Assembly (NCBI RefSeq): GCF_007004655.1
Contig: NZ_ML660088.1
Coordinates: 202,840 to 266,839 of the forward strand
DNA: 64,000 nucleotides
Reading direction: 5' to 3'
DNA from: Exilibacterium tricleocarpae
GTDB lineage: Bacteria > Pseudomonadota > Gammaproteobacteria > Pseudomonadales > Cellvibrionaceae
Shown: positions 21,458 through 30,708 of the stretch, one piece after another
Layout of the letters: each line of letters opens with the position of its first letter
How positions within the stretch are numbered: the first letter of the stretch is position 1
Program-made: the position numbers and the translations under genes
The notes under the pieces: generated by a model
The model's input: only the letters and a program-made list of their open reading frames with translations
What the model was told of the DNA's origin: nothing
The model's database searches: none

Positions 21458-22648
21458 TCACAAGACCGACATCACCGCACCGGTGACACGGTCGAGGTTG
21501 TGCCGACTCAGTCCGGCGATATTGATACGGCTGGAGCTGAGCATATATATGCTAGAAGCCTCCCGTATTTTCTGCACCTGCTCCGGTGCAATACCCAAAA
21601 ATGAAAACATACCCTGCTGCCTGGCGATAAAATCGAAACGCCCTTCGGCCCCCTTTCGATTGAAGCTCTCTACCAGTTGGCGCCGCAGTTCGTTGATACG
21701 ATCGCGCATTGCACCAAGCTCATCGGTCCACTGCCGGCGCAGCTCGACGTCGTTCAGGATAATATCCACAATGGCACCGCCGTGGGACGGCGGCATGGAA
21801 TAGATACCGCGGATAACGCTGATCAACTGGCTGCGGGCGGCGCTCGCCTGCTGCGTATCGCTCGCCACCAGGGTGACCGATCCCACCCGCTCCCGGTAGA
21901 GACCGAAATTCTTCGAACAGGAACTGGCGACAAACAACTCCGGCACGGTGTCCGCGCACACGCGAATACCATCGGCGTCCTCGTCGAGCCCCCGGGCAAA
22001 ACCCTGGTAGGCGATGTCGATAAACGGGGTAAGACCGCGTTTGACGGCCAGGGTCGCCACCGCCTGCCACTGCTCCGGCGTCAGGTCGGCGCCGCAGGGG
22101 TTGTGGCAGCAGCCGTGCAGCAACACCAGGTCGCCGGCCTCGGCCCGCTCCAGGGTAGCCATCATCTCATCGAAACGAATGCTGTTGGTGTTGCGATCGT
22201 AATAAGGATATTCGCGAATGGTAATTCCGGCATCCCCCAACAGGGGCACGTGATTGGCCCAGGTGGGATCGCTGACCCAGATGGTGGCGGCATCATTGCA
22301 GCGGCCGATCAATTCCGCGGCCACCCGCAGCGCGCCACAACCGCCAGGTGTCTGTACCGTGACCACCCGCCCGTCCCGCACTGCAGCGTGCTCCGATCCG
22401 AACAGCAGCGTCTGGGTGGCACTGACAAACCCCTCGGTGCCGGCGGGACCAATGTAGGCCTTGGTCGCCTCGGCTTCATGGTGGCGCTGTTGCGCCGCCT
22501 TGACACTGGCGAGTATCGGGGTGCGCCCCTGCTCGTCGCGATAGACACCGACGCCGAGGTCGACTTTGTTCGGGTTGGGGTCCTGCTGATGGAGCGCCAT
22601 CAGACCGAGAATGGGATCGGCGGGCAGCACGTCTAACTGTTCGAACAT
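21458..22648 (-). CDS. Aspartate/aromatic amino acid aminotransferase (class I)
   Basis: PLP-dependent transaminase of the AspC/TyrB family, 396 residues. It begins MFEQLDVLPADPILGL, has the substrate-side loop YIGPAGTEGF, and carries the Schiff-base Lys in SSCSKNFGLYRERVG. Whether it prefers aspartate, tyrosine or phenylalanine cannot be told by eye. It is transcribed divergently from an Lrp-type regulator 211 bases away, which is a likely regulator of this gene. Confidence 0.93.
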   Translation of the reverse strand: MFEQLDVLPADPILGLMALHQQDPNPNKVDLGVGVYRDEQGRTPILASVKAAQQRHHEAEATKAYIGPAGTEGFVSATQTLLFGSEHAAVRDGRVVTVQTPGGCGALRVAAELIGRCNDAATIWVSDPTWANHVPLLGDAGITIREYPYYDRNTNSIRFDEMMATLERAEAGDLVLLHGCCHNPCGADLTPEQWQAVATLAVKRGLTPFIDIAYQGFARGLDEDADGIRVCADTVPELFVASSCSKNFGLYRERVGSVTLVASDTQQASAARSQLISVIRGIYSMPPSHGGAIVDIILNDVELRRQWTDELGAMRDRINELRRQLVESFNRKGAEGRFDFIARQQGMFSFLGIAPEQVQKIREASSIYMLSSSRINIAGLSRHNLDRVTGAVMSVL

Positions 22649-22859
22649 ATCGGGTCCTCTTGCTGTTCTCTTTTTACTGATCTCTGCAATGGGTTTGGGA
22701 TACCGGGCAGGTCAGCGATTATAGCGCCGAATTTAGCTGACATGTAATTTAATTACCCGCTCCCGCACCGGCGGCAACCGCCTCAGCCGATAGTTGCGCT
22801 TTTTTGGAAATGCCGGCTAAGATTAGGATACAACCCTCACAATACTTGAGATATTTAGG

Positions 22860-23330
22860 ATGAAATCCCCTGTTGAGCTGGACGAATTCGACCGCAAAAT
22901 TCTGCGTGCCCTGCAGGACAGTGCCGACTATTCCATGGCCGAGTTGGGAGAGAAAGTCGGCCTCTCCCACACACCCTGCTGGCGGCGCATCAAGCGCCTG
23001 GAGGCCGAAGGCGTCATCCAGGGCAGGGTCACCCTGCTGAGCCCGGCAAAACTCAACCTCGGGGTGTCGGTACATGCTTACGTTACGATTAAAAGCCACG
23101 ACGAAGCGTCGCTCAACGCGTTCGAGTCAGCGGTACACAACATCGATGAAATTGTCGAGTGCTACTCCACCACGGGGGAGCGCGACTATATGCTGCGCAT
23201 CGTGGTCGACAGTGTCGACCAGTATGAAAAGCTGTTGAAGGGCACCATCGTCCACCTGCCCAACGTAGCCTCGGTGAATTCGACTTTCGCGCTGAAACAG
23301 GTCAAATATACGACCCAGTTGCCGCTGTAG
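22860..23330 (+). CDS. Lrp/AsnC family transcriptional regulator
   Basis: 156 residues: an N-terminal winged helix-turn-helix (DEFDRKILRALQDSADYSMAELGEKVGLSHTPC region) and a C-terminal RAM effector-binding domain. Lrp-type proteins form octamers and sense amino acids. Being divergent from the aminotransferase gene, it probably controls that gene and itself in response to an amino acid (inference). A weak promoter with TTGGAA about 50 bases upstream can be imagined but is not convincing. Confidence 0.93.
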   Translation: MKSPVELDEFDRKILRALQDSADYSMAELGEKVGLSHTPCWRRIKRLEAEGVIQGRVTLLSPAKLNLGVSVHAYVTIKSHDEASLNAFESAVHNIDEIVECYSTTGERDYMLRIVVDSVDQYEKLLKGTIVHLPNVASVNSTFALKQVKYTTQLPL

Positions 23331-23363
23331 TTGCGGGCAGTTACCGACCTCTTTCCGGCGTTA

Positions 23364-23921
23364 TCAGAAACGGGCAAGCGCCCGGATAATCTCACCGATA
23401 ATTCGCTCCGGCGTCTTGTCGTGACAGTCGACGACAATATCGGCGTGCTGTAGATACAGCGTCCGGCGCTCGGCGAACAGCGCCTCAAACGTCTGCCCCG
23501 GCCGCCGCGCGATGCCGCGCTCGGCGTAGTTGTGAATGCGCCGCTGCAAATCCGCCAGCGGCAGGTCCAGAAACACCGCCACACCATACTGCTTCAAATG
23601 CTGCATGCCCGCGTCGCTGTATACCGCGCTGCCGCCGGTGGCCACCACGTGAGCGGGCAAATGGGCGTCGAGCAGCGCCGCCTCCTCAATCTGGCGCAAA
23701 TGCAGATAGTCTGCGCCGTCCATAATACTCTGCAGGGTCCGACCCTCGCGCACCTGAATCAGCACATCCGTATCGACAAAGTCTTTGGCCAATTCCTTGG
23801 CCAACATCACCCCAATGGTGCTCTTGCCCGCACCCGGCATGCCGATTAACACCACGCTACCCGCTGTTTTCTCTGCGCCTTTTGCCGCCATAACCGCTTT
23901 GCTACCCCCGATTGTTGCCAA
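23364..23921 (-). CDS. Shikimate kinase-like P-loop protein
   Basis: 185 residues. The P-loop GMPGAGKST, the FVDTD motif and ATGGSAVY follow the AroK/AroL layout, and the late RRTLY motif is also present. The conserved shikimate-binding GGG reads GGS here. In this class the housekeeping aroK usually sits beside aroB, which is absent, so this may be a second or repurposed small-molecule kinase. An internal start at MAAKGAEK (11 residues in) is possible. It converges on the lrp-like gene with 33 bases between them and lies 21 bases downstream of a TPR protein gene. Confidence 0.8.
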   Translation of the reverse strand: MATIGGSKAVMAAKGAEKTAGSVVLIGMPGAGKSTIGVMLAKELAKDFVDTDVLIQVREGRTLQSIMDGADYLHLRQIEEAALLDAHLPAHVVATGGSAVYSDAGMQHLKQYGVAVFLDLPLADLQRRIHNYAERGIARRPGQTFEALFAERRTLYLQHADIVVDCHDKTPERIIGEIIRALARF

Positions 23922-23942
23922 CTGCCTCTGCCACCCGTGCCC

Positions 23943-24674
23943 TTACGTCTCGCGCCGGGCAATATCAATCCACTGTTTGTGCAGGCGGCTATAGTGCTTG
24001 GGGGAGCGCCGCGCGGTCAACTTGATATCCTCGAAAAGGCTGGCGGCCAAGCTCAACTTACCCTGCCTCTTCAACAACAGCGCATAACGGCACTTGGCCT
24101 CGGGGCCGGGGTAGTACTGGGCCAGCGTCTCGTACTCGTGCAGGGCGCGGTCCACTTCGCCGAGGGACTCCTGCGCCCGCGCGTACAACAGGTGGCCGTC
24201 GGCGGATTTGAATTCCGGGTGCTGTTCGATCAATTGGTCCAGCGTGGTTACCGTATCGGCGAAGTGACTCGCGGCAAACTGGGCGCGCGCCAGGCCCAGC
24301 ATCAATTTGGGGTCGAACTCGAACAGCCCGTGCATGGCGTCGCGGTAGGCCTGTATCGCCTCGTCATAGTGGCCCTTTTCCACACACTGTTCGGCAAACT
24401 CGATGACATTGTCGACATTGTTGGAAACCTGCAGGCGGTCGGTGGATTCACGCAACTGGCGATCGGGGTCGAGCTTATCGATCACAAACCGGTTGGCCCG
24501 GCGTGCAGTCCGGGAGTGGCGCAGTTCCGGCAATACCTCCGCCAGAATATAGGCCACACAGCCAATCATGGGCGCCAGCACGATAAAGTACAGCCATTTA
24601 TTATCGCGTCCGGTTCTGACCGCGTGCACGGCGCAGGCGACTTGTAAGACAATCGTTAAAATAAATAATGGCAT
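23943..24674 (-). CDS. Membrane-anchored TPR protein
   Basis: 243 residues. Two N-terminal membrane segments (about 1-19 and 28-47, the latter LYFIVLAPMIGCVAYILAEV) are followed by a soluble domain with about four tetratricopeptide repeats (GHYDEAIQAYRDAM, GEVDRALHEYETLAQYYP, GKLSLAASLFEDI). It probably holds other proteins at the inner membrane. Its partner is unknown. Probably co-transcribed with the shikimate-kinase-like gene. Confidence 0.82.
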   Translation of the reverse strand: MPLFILTIVLQVACAVHAVRTGRDNKWLYFIVLAPMIGCVAYILAEVLPELRHSRTARRANRFVIDKLDPDRQLRESTDRLQVSNNVDNVIEFAEQCVEKGHYDEAIQAYRDAMHGLFEFDPKLMLGLARAQFAASHFADTVTTLDQLIEQHPEFKSADGHLLYARAQESLGEVDRALHEYETLAQYYPGPEAKCRYALLLKRQGKLSLAASLFEDIKLTARRSPKHYSRLHKQWIDIARRET

Positions 24675-24962
24675 ATCCCTATCACCTTTATCATCGCGCT
24701 GGCCGGAGCGGGATATTGTAGAGGGAGTCTGTATGGAAAACTACCGTCCGGCCGAGAATGGTGCCAGGAACACGTTATTCCCCTCTGCCATTGCCCCCTC
24801 CCTGGCAACGCAGATAGACTCGCGCTACCCTTGCCAAGATAGGGCTTTTTGCCGCCAGACCCTAAAAGAATTCAAGAGCCGTGAATCCAAACACCACCCC
24901 CACCGCGTCATAACCCAATGACTCGAGCCGCCCTCACGTTTTGACCAGCGGAATATAGACTT

Positions 24963-25598
24963 ATGCAGCGATTGAAGACCTTTCTCACCACCACCACCCT
25001 GTATCTGCTACTGGCCCTGGCGACGGCCGGCCAGGCGGCGGCAGACGGTGCCAATAACGACCCCGATAACAGCGAGACAGTGACCTTGAGGGTCATGGAG
25101 AAATTACAGCAGCGGGGGCTGGTGGATGCACAGCAAGTCGAGGCCGCCAGGGAACAGGCGCGGAAAACCGCCGCCAGCCAGCCACCGGAGAGCACGGCGG
25201 ACAGCGCCGCCGCACTCTACGCCATTGCCGCCGAATACAGACTCGAAGCCATTCTCGCCGCCATCACCGTGGTCGCGCTACTCAGTACGCCGGTATTGAT
25301 CGTGGGGCTGGTCAGCATCAACCAGCACCGGCGCCGCAAACTGCTACACGACAATATCAACAAGATGATCGAAAAGGGCAGAGAGCTGCCGCCGGAACTG
25401 TTCGACCATCTGGAAAGCCGCCCCAGGCACCGGGAAACCGGCGTGAAATATATGGCCGTGGGACTCGGCACCGCTATCAGCTTGGCGATTATCGATGACC
25501 TCGCACTCGGCAGCCTGGGGCTGATTCCGCTGTTTCTCGGACTGGCCCACCTGCTGATCTGGAAGCTGAATCAACCGCCAGCCGGCACCGCACCCTGA
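24963..25598 (+). CDS. DUF6249-like membrane protein ahead of ECF sigma factor
   Basis: 211 residues: signal peptide or first membrane helix (1-27), a charged helical stretch (VTLRVMEKLQQRGLVDAQQVEAAREQARKT region), then a helix at about 96-118 (ILAAITVVALLSTPVLIVGLV), a basic cytosolic loop and two C-terminal membrane segments. The RxxGVKYMAVGLGTAISL end resembles the DUF6249 family (tentative). Its stop lies five bases before the sigma factor start, so the two are in one operon. Confidence 0.75.
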   Translation: MQRLKTFLTTTTLYLLLALATAGQAAADGANNDPDNSETVTLRVMEKLQQRGLVDAQQVEAAREQARKTAASQPPESTADSAAALYAIAAEYRLEAILAAITVVALLSTPVLIVGLVSINQHRRRKLLHDNINKMIEKGRELPPELFDHLESRPRHRETGVKYMAVGLGTAISLAIIDDLALGSLGLIPLFLGLAHLLIWKLNQPPAGTAP

Positions 25599-25603
25599 CA
25601 CCC

Positions 25604-26149
25604 ATGACAGTCAGTGACCTGGACCTGGTGCGACGCACGCAGCAACACCGCGACCACTACGCCTACTCGCAACTGGTGCGCCGCTATCAGTCGCGCCTGC
25701 GCACGTCGCTGCGGGGCTGGTGTCGCGGCGATCACGCCCTGGCGGAGGACCTGGCGCAGGAGGCATTTATCAAAGCTTACCAGGCGCTCGGGAATTTCCG
25801 CGGCGAGGCACAGTTCGGCACCTGGCTCTATCGCATCGCCTACAATGTGATGGTGAGTCAGCGCCGCAAACAGGCAACCGGCACCGGCGACACGGCCAGT
25901 GAGTTGCCCGAGGTACCCACCGAACCGCAGCGGGCCGATATCGCCCGCGATCTGGACACGGCCATGGCACAGTTGTCAGAACCCCAGCGGGTGGCCATCC
26001 ATCTTTGCCTGCAGCGGGGTTTTTCACACCAGGAGGCGGCGCAAATCATGGACATTCCGCTCGGTTCGGTAAAAACTCACGTATTGAGAGGCAAGCAGAA
26101 ACTGCAATCATTATTGGCTCCCTGGCGGGAGGTTGAATCCCATGTCTGA
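25604..26149 (+). CDS. ECF-type RNA polymerase sigma factor
   Basis: 181 residues with sigma-70 region 2 (AEDLAQEAFIKAYQALGNFRGEAQFGTWLYRIAYN) and region 4 (GFSHQEAAQIMDIPLGSVKTHVLRGKQKLQ). Extracytoplasmic-function type, no region 1 or 3. It sits between two membrane protein genes and overlaps the downstream one by eight bases. That neighbour is the best anti-sigma candidate. Confidence 0.95.
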   Translation: MTVSDLDLVRRTQQHRDHYAYSQLVRRYQSRLRTSLRGWCRGDHALAEDLAQEAFIKAYQALGNFRGEAQFGTWLYRIAYNVMVSQRRKQATGTGDTASELPEVPTEPQRADIARDLDTAMAQLSEPQRVAIHLCLQRGFSHQEAAQIMDIPLGSVKTHVLRGKQKLQSLLAPWREVESHV

Positions 26150-26561
26150 AAACGAAAAGTTTGAGAACAAACAGCCTGAAACCGAGAAGCTGGAAAATGA
26201 AAAAACCGAAAACGAACCCTGTAGCCGTGAGATACCCGCCGATGCGGCTTTCGATCGGTGGCTCGGCGACCAGTTGGAGCGCGGCGAAACCTATCTCGAC
26301 GACAACGGCTTTACCGATACCGTCATGGCCCGCCTGCCCGGTGCGCGCCTGGGTGATAAAGCCGCGGCATTGATTCTCACCCTGACGCTGTTGATCACCT
26401 CGGCCGCGGTGCTATGGCAGTTACCGGTCCTGGGTATCCTGATCGATATCGGCATATCCCTGTCATTGCTGAGCGACACCTTCACCATCGGCGGCACACT
26501 GGCTTTTATCCTGCTCAGCAGTGGTCTGGGTATCTGGGCGCTAAAGCGAGACAGCGCGTAA
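26142..26561 (+). CDS. Small membrane protein, probable anti-sigma partner
   Basis: 139 residues from ATG 26142, which has a strong ribosome site (ggaggttg). A Glu/Lys/Asn-rich, repetitive N-terminus (EKFENKQPETEKLENEKTEN) is followed by a soluble segment and two hydrophobic helices (about 78-100 and 108-132). The eight-base overlap with the sigma gene and the membrane anchor fit an anti-sigma factor, but no zinc-binding HxxxCxxC motif is present, so this is inferred from position only. Confidence 0.75.
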   Translation: MSENEKFENKQPETEKLENEKTENEPCSREIPADAAFDRWLGDQLERGETYLDDNGFTDTVMARLPGARLGDKAAALILTLTLLITSAAVLWQLPVLGILIDIGISLSLLSDTFTIGGTLAFILLSSGLGIWALKRDSA

Positions 26562-26659
26562 GCCGGACTTTTTTTTCATCGGGTGAATCCAAATGCAAGT
26601 CCACCGGCGTCTATCCTGACACCAACACAACGATTCACTCTATTGAAAGGACTACTACC

Positions 26660-27460
26660 ATGGCCTCGACCAATACTTCCCATTGCGGGTGGCAACGCAT
26701 TTTACTGGCAGCGTTGACCCTTGCCTTCACCACGCTGTTCGCCCACGCATCCACCACCGAAACCCGTGACCTGAGCGGATTTACCGCCGTCAAAATGCTG
26801 GCCGCGGGCAACGTCAGCGTCAACGAGGGCGCGAATTTCGAAGTCACCGTGACCGGCCCCGCCGAGTTGCTGGACAGCGTCAAAACCCAGGTGCGGAACA
26901 AAACCCTGGATATTGCCATCGACAACAACGGGTCCGGCAACAAAAACATCGACGACTTACACATTGATGTCACCATGCCGCGCATCGATGGTATTCATTT
27001 GACCGGCGCCGGCGATATCGCGGTGGGACCGCTGGTCACCGTCGATCTCTCGGTGTCCATTACCGGCTCCGGTGACATCGTCATGGAAAGTGTCACCGCC
27101 CAGAATTTGTCCGTGGCCATCAAGGGATCGGGCGATATTGACATCGCCCAAGTCGAGGCCATCAACTCGGCCGCCACCATCAGCGGCAGCGGCGACATTG
27201 GGGTGAGCGGCGAAGTAAAGAACCAGCAAATCAATATTGCCGGTTCCGGCAGCTTCGACGGCGCCAACCTGAGCGCGAAAAACGTGAGGGGCTCCATCAT
27301 GGGATCGGGGGACATAGAGATGGGTCGGGCCGAGCGGCGCGATATTCGCAAAACCGGCTCGGGCAGGGTAAGCTTCAGCAGCGATGGCGAAACCCTGTCG
27401 AGCCTGAGCCGCGATCACTACCTATTTGCCCTGCCGGAGGGGCGGCGCTTGCTCCGGTAA
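26660..27460 (+). CDS. Exported DUF2807 (GIN-domain) protein
   Basis: 266 residues from ATG 26660, after gaaagg. It has a signal peptide (about 1-33, ending AHAS) and then a repetitive beta-helix domain with about seven rungs carrying a G-S-G-D-I motif (GAGDIAVG, GSGDIVME, GSGDIDIA, GSGDIGVS, GSGDIEMG). This is the putative auto-transporter adhesin head (GIN) domain family. Last gene of the sigma module and possibly a target of that sigma factor. Probably periplasmic or surface-exposed. Confidence 0.88.
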   Translation: MASTNTSHCGWQRILLAALTLAFTTLFAHASTTETRDLSGFTAVKMLAAGNVSVNEGANFEVTVTGPAELLDSVKTQVRNKTLDIAIDNNGSGNKNIDDLHIDVTMPRIDGIHLTGAGDIAVGPLVTVDLSVSITGSGDIVMESVTAQNLSVAIKGSGDIDIAQVEAINSAATISGSGDIGVSGEVKNQQINIAGSGSFDGANLSAKNVRGSIMGSGDIEMGRAERRDIRKTGSGRVSFSSDGETLSSLSRDHYLFALPEGRRLLR

Positions 27461-27468
27461 ATTGTCTG

Positions 27469-27627
27469 GTGCTTCGACCAGAGAATACTCTCCCTCGTTG
27501 GCACTGAGGTCTCGATCCGGGGGGGGCCTAGCCCGTATCCCGAGGGGCTAGCCCCCCCGGATCGAGACCGTGTCAGCTAAGGAAACCAAAACCCGTTTTA
27601 GGTGAAAAACTTTATTTGTCGAAGCAC
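27469..27627. repeat. Palindromic element, family A, copy 2 (internally deleted)
   Basis: About 159 bases bounded by gtgcttcgacc (27469-27479) and gtcgaagcac (27618-27627). The centre is a 61-base near-perfect palindrome (27509-27569) with the same ggtctcgat ends as the arms of copy 1, but the 130-base interior of copy 1 is missing. It fills the space between the convergent GIN-protein and purU genes; the last base of the purU stop codon is the last base of the element. The hairpin could work as a bidirectional terminator. Confidence 0.8.
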
Positions 27628-28490
27628 TAGCGGTTGAACACTACCGTTTTATTACCGTTTAACAACACCCGGTGCTCGGCGTGCCAGCGCACGGCGCGGT
27701 TGAGTACCACAGCCTCGGTGTCCCGGCCGATTTCCACCAGCTCCTGCGGCGTATCGGCATGGGATACCCGCTCCACCGCCTGCTCGATAATCGGGCCTTC
27801 ATCCAACTCCGCCGTCACATAATGGGCCGTTGCGCCGATCAGTTTCACCCCGCGATCAAAGGCCTGATGGTAAGGTTTGGCCCCTTTGAACCCCGGCAGA
27901 AAAGAGTGATGAATGTTAATGGCACGACCGGCGAGCTGCTGGCATAAACCGTTGGAGAGAATCTGCATGTAGCGCGCCAGCACCAGGAAATCACTGCCGG
28001 TGCGCTCCAGCAGTGCCAGCACCTGCGCTTCCTGCTCAGCCTTGTTGGCAGCCGTAACCGGCAGGTGGTGAAACGGTACGCCGTACCACTCGGTCAGCGA
28101 GCGCATATCCTGGTGATTGGAAAACACCCCCACCAGTTCCACCGGCAGGGTGCCGCGCTTCCAACTGTTTAACAGATTATTGAGACAGTGCCCCCACTGC
28201 GACACAGCAACCAGCATACGCGGCTTGTATACCCGGTCGTAGAGTTCCCAGTTCATGCCATAACGCTCGGCCACCGACAAAAATGCCGCTTTCACGGCTG
28301 CCAGTTGTTTCGGTCCCTCGACCGACTCCAGCACCGTGCGCATAAAAAAGCGGCCGGTCGACACATCTTCATACTGGGAGGATTCACGGATATTGAAACC
28401 CTGCAAGGTAAACAGACCGGCCACGGCAGCGACGATACCCGGCTGATCCCGGCAACTGAATTTCAGCACCAAATCGCTGACACCTGACAT
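27627..28490 (-). CDS. purU: Formyltetrahydrofolate deformylase
   Basis: Hydrolyses 10-formyl-THF to formate and THF, balancing one-carbon and purine pools. 287 residues: an N-terminal ACT domain (LKFSCRDQPGIVAAVAGLF) and a C-terminal formyl-transferase fold with INIHHSFLPGFKGA, where the His acts in catalysis, and TAELDEGPIIEQ with its Asp. Full length. Its 3' end abuts a family-A element. Confidence 0.96.
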   Translation of the reverse strand: MSGVSDLVLKFSCRDQPGIVAAVAGLFTLQGFNIRESSQYEDVSTGRFFMRTVLESVEGPKQLAAVKAAFLSVAERYGMNWELYDRVYKPRMLVAVSQWGHCLNNLLNSWKRGTLPVELVGVFSNHQDMRSLTEWYGVPFHHLPVTAANKAEQEAQVLALLERTGSDFLVLARYMQILSNGLCQQLAGRAINIHHSFLPGFKGAKPYHQAFDRGVKLIGATAHYVTAELDEGPIIEQAVERVSHADTPQELVEIGRDTEAVVLNRAVRWHAEHRVLLNGNKTVVFNR

Positions 28491-28533
28491 ACTCGACCCA
28501 CGCAGCTCGCCAAAAAGGCGCTATCTTACACCA

Positions 28534-29520
28534 TTACGGGGTTCGAATAATGGCCTCAGGCGCGCCCACCATGGCCCGGTAAACATCCGCGTAGCTGTTG
28601 GCCACCGGTGTGTCCGCCAGCACTCCCTTGGCAGTCAGGAAGCGGTGCAGCGCCGCCAGCCGGTAGGGAGGCACCCCGGGCGCCCAGTGGTGTTCCATAT
28701 GATAGTTGACGTGGTTGGGGGCAAACGTCAGCCGCTCCAGCCAATTCACATGGGTGGTACGGGCGTGCAGGCGCGGGTCGCGATCCAGCAGATCGGGGAC
28801 ATTGGCGTGCTCGGCGGCATTGCGCATACGCGCGAAAAACATGAACAACGTCAGATAGGCCAGCACCCACAAGCCGAAGAGATAGCCGTGCCCGGTGCTG
28901 TACAGCAGAACCCAGAGCCCGACATTGACCAGCACCGGCGCCCACAGGTTGCGCGCTAAATTGCCCATAATCGCCAGCGGTCCCGGCCGTTTGCGGGCAC
29001 GGTGATGCTGGTAGGACATATCGTACTCGAGCAACCCCGCGTGCATTAACAGCACTGCATAAAACGTCTTCAACCCCGTATAGCCCACCAGGTCGCGCAA
29101 CGTTTTGCGCACTACACTCATTTTGGTGACGGGGTAATTCTTGTAGTTGGGATAATCGGGATCGGCCGTGGTGCCGGCGTCGCGGTGGTGGCGCATGTGG
29201 TAGCGCCGGTAGCCGTCGAGATCGGCAAACACCGGGGCGGCACACAGCCACTTGCCCACCCACTGGTTCAGGCCGCGGGAGCGAAACAGCGCCTGGTGTG
29301 AGCAGTCGTGCATCAGTACGCTGATACCGAGTTGGCGGTTAGCCAGCACAATCACAGCCACCAGACAGGTCAGCAGGTTGGGCCAGAATGCGACCAGTGC
29401 AAACGCGGCGGCAATCAAGCCCCAGTTGCACACCAGCAGCCACAGGCCCCAGGCATCGGACTTCTGCAGGAAAGGCTCAAGCTCTTCCCGCGTCAGCAGC
29501 TTACGAAAGTCCATGTTCAT
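28534..29520 (-). CDS. Membrane fatty acid desaturase
   Basis: Di-iron integral-membrane desaturase/hydroxylase family, 328 residues (start either MNMDF or two codons later). The His boxes are HDCSHQ, HMRHHRDAG and HVNYHMEHHWAPG. Several membrane helices flank them. Substrate is probably a fatty acyl lipid or carotenoid-like molecule; not decidable by eye. It stands alone between purU and ilvE on the same strand. Confidence 0.9.
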   Translation of the reverse strand: MNMDFRKLLTREELEPFLQKSDAWGLWLLVCNWGLIAAAFALVAFWPNLLTCLVAVIVLANRQLGISVLMHDCSHQALFRSRGLNQWVGKWLCAAPVFADLDGYRRYHMRHHRDAGTTADPDYPNYKNYPVTKMSVVRKTLRDLVGYTGLKTFYAVLLMHAGLLEYDMSYQHHRARKRPGPLAIMGNLARNLWAPVLVNVGLWVLLYSTGHGYLFGLWVLAYLTLFMFFARMRNAAEHANVPDLLDRDPRLHARTTHVNWLERLTFAPNHVNYHMEHHWAPGVPPYRLAALHRFLTAKGVLADTPVANSYADVYRAMVGAPEAIIRTP

Positions 29521-29631
29521 CGCCCCTTATCGGTTATTTGCCGTCAATTACTTGTCGATATGCTAGATCAGAACGCCGCGACGGGTTAGCCCGTATCAGC
29601 CATTCGCTCTACACTTTCGGCCAGGTAGCGG

Positions 29632-30708
29632 TCAGGGATAGCACTCGGGCGGTATCGGGCTCATCCAATCGAAGCGGTCACTGCCGCGGCCCTCCTGGAT
29701 ATCCAGCAGCGCCTGGCGCAACTGCCGGGCCACGGGTCCCGGGGTGTCGGGCAGTTCGTAGACCTGGCCGTCGGCATCGCCGAGAACGCTGATGGGACTG
29801 ACAATGGTGGCCGTGCCGCAGGCAAAAGCCTCGGTGCAGGTGCCGGACTTTATCAGCGCCAGCAGATCGTCAATGTCCATCGGGCGTTCGTGTACGGTGA
29901 TATCGAGTGCCCGCGCGAGCTGTATCAGCGAATCGCGGGTGACGCCCGGCAGAATCGACCCGCTCAGGGCGGGCGTGTGCAGCTCGCCTTCCATCACCGC
30001 AAAAAAATTCATTCCCGACAACTCTTCGATATGGCGGCGATCGGAGGGATGCAGCCACAGGGTCTGGTCAAACCCCTTGGCCAGTGTGGCCTGCACCGAC
30101 TGCAGCGACGCCGCGTAGTTGCCGCCGACTTTCTCCGCCCCGGTGCCGCCCACCGCAGCCCGGGAGTCGTTGCGCTCGACCAGTACCCGCATACTGCCGC
30201 TGTGGTAGACCTCCGACGGACTGGCGATTACCAAAAAGCTGTAGCTGTTGGCGGCGGCCACCGATAAATCCGGCTGGGTGCCGAACATAAACGGCCGCAG
30301 ATACAGCGACTGCCCGCTGTTGCGCGGAATGAAGTCTTCACAGTAGGCGGTAACCGTCTGCACCGCCTGCATAAAAATATCACGCGGAATATCCGGCATA
30401 CACAGGCGCCGGGCCGACAAATTCATCCGCTCCCAGTTCATTTGCGGTCGAAACAGGGCAGCCCGGTCGCGATCGACCCGATAGGCCTTCAGGCCCTCGA
30501 AAATCTCCTGTGCGTAATGTAAGACCTTGGCTGCGGGGTCTATTTGCAGCGGACCGTAAGGCATCAGCTCGGCGTCCCACCAGCGGCCGTCCTGGTATTG
30601 ACAGCGGTACATGACCGGCGCCATCAAGACACCGAAACCGAGCCGTTGCGGCATTTCGAATGCGGCCAGGGCATCTGCAACACCGGTGTCAACGTGAATA
30701 CTTCTCAT
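29632..30708 (-). CDS. ilvE: Branched-chain amino acid aminotransferase
   Basis: Class IV PLP transaminase for Leu, Ile and Val, 358 residues, the longer bacterial/eukaryotic BCAT type. Seen: KVGGNYAASLQ with the PLP Lys region, EELSGMNFFAV, LPGVTRDSLIQLA, and GTATIVSPI near the C-terminus. The start is supported by a strong aaaggagag ribosome site. It may link to the branched-chain catabolic genes at 18941-21057. Confidence 0.94.
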   Translation of the reverse strand: MRSIHVDTGVADALAAFEMPQRLGFGVLMAPVMYRCQYQDGRWWDAELMPYGPLQIDPAAKVLHYAQEIFEGLKAYRVDRDRAALFRPQMNWERMNLSARRLCMPDIPRDIFMQAVQTVTAYCEDFIPRNSGQSLYLRPFMFGTQPDLSVAAANSYSFLVIASPSEVYHSGSMRVLVERNDSRAAVGGTGAEKVGGNYAASLQSVQATLAKGFDQTLWLHPSDRRHIEELSGMNFFAVMEGELHTPALSGSILPGVTRDSLIQLARALDITVHERPMDIDDLLALIKSGTCTEAFACGTATIVSPISVLGDADGQVYELPDTPGPVARQLRQALLDIQEGRGSDRFDWMSPIPPECYP

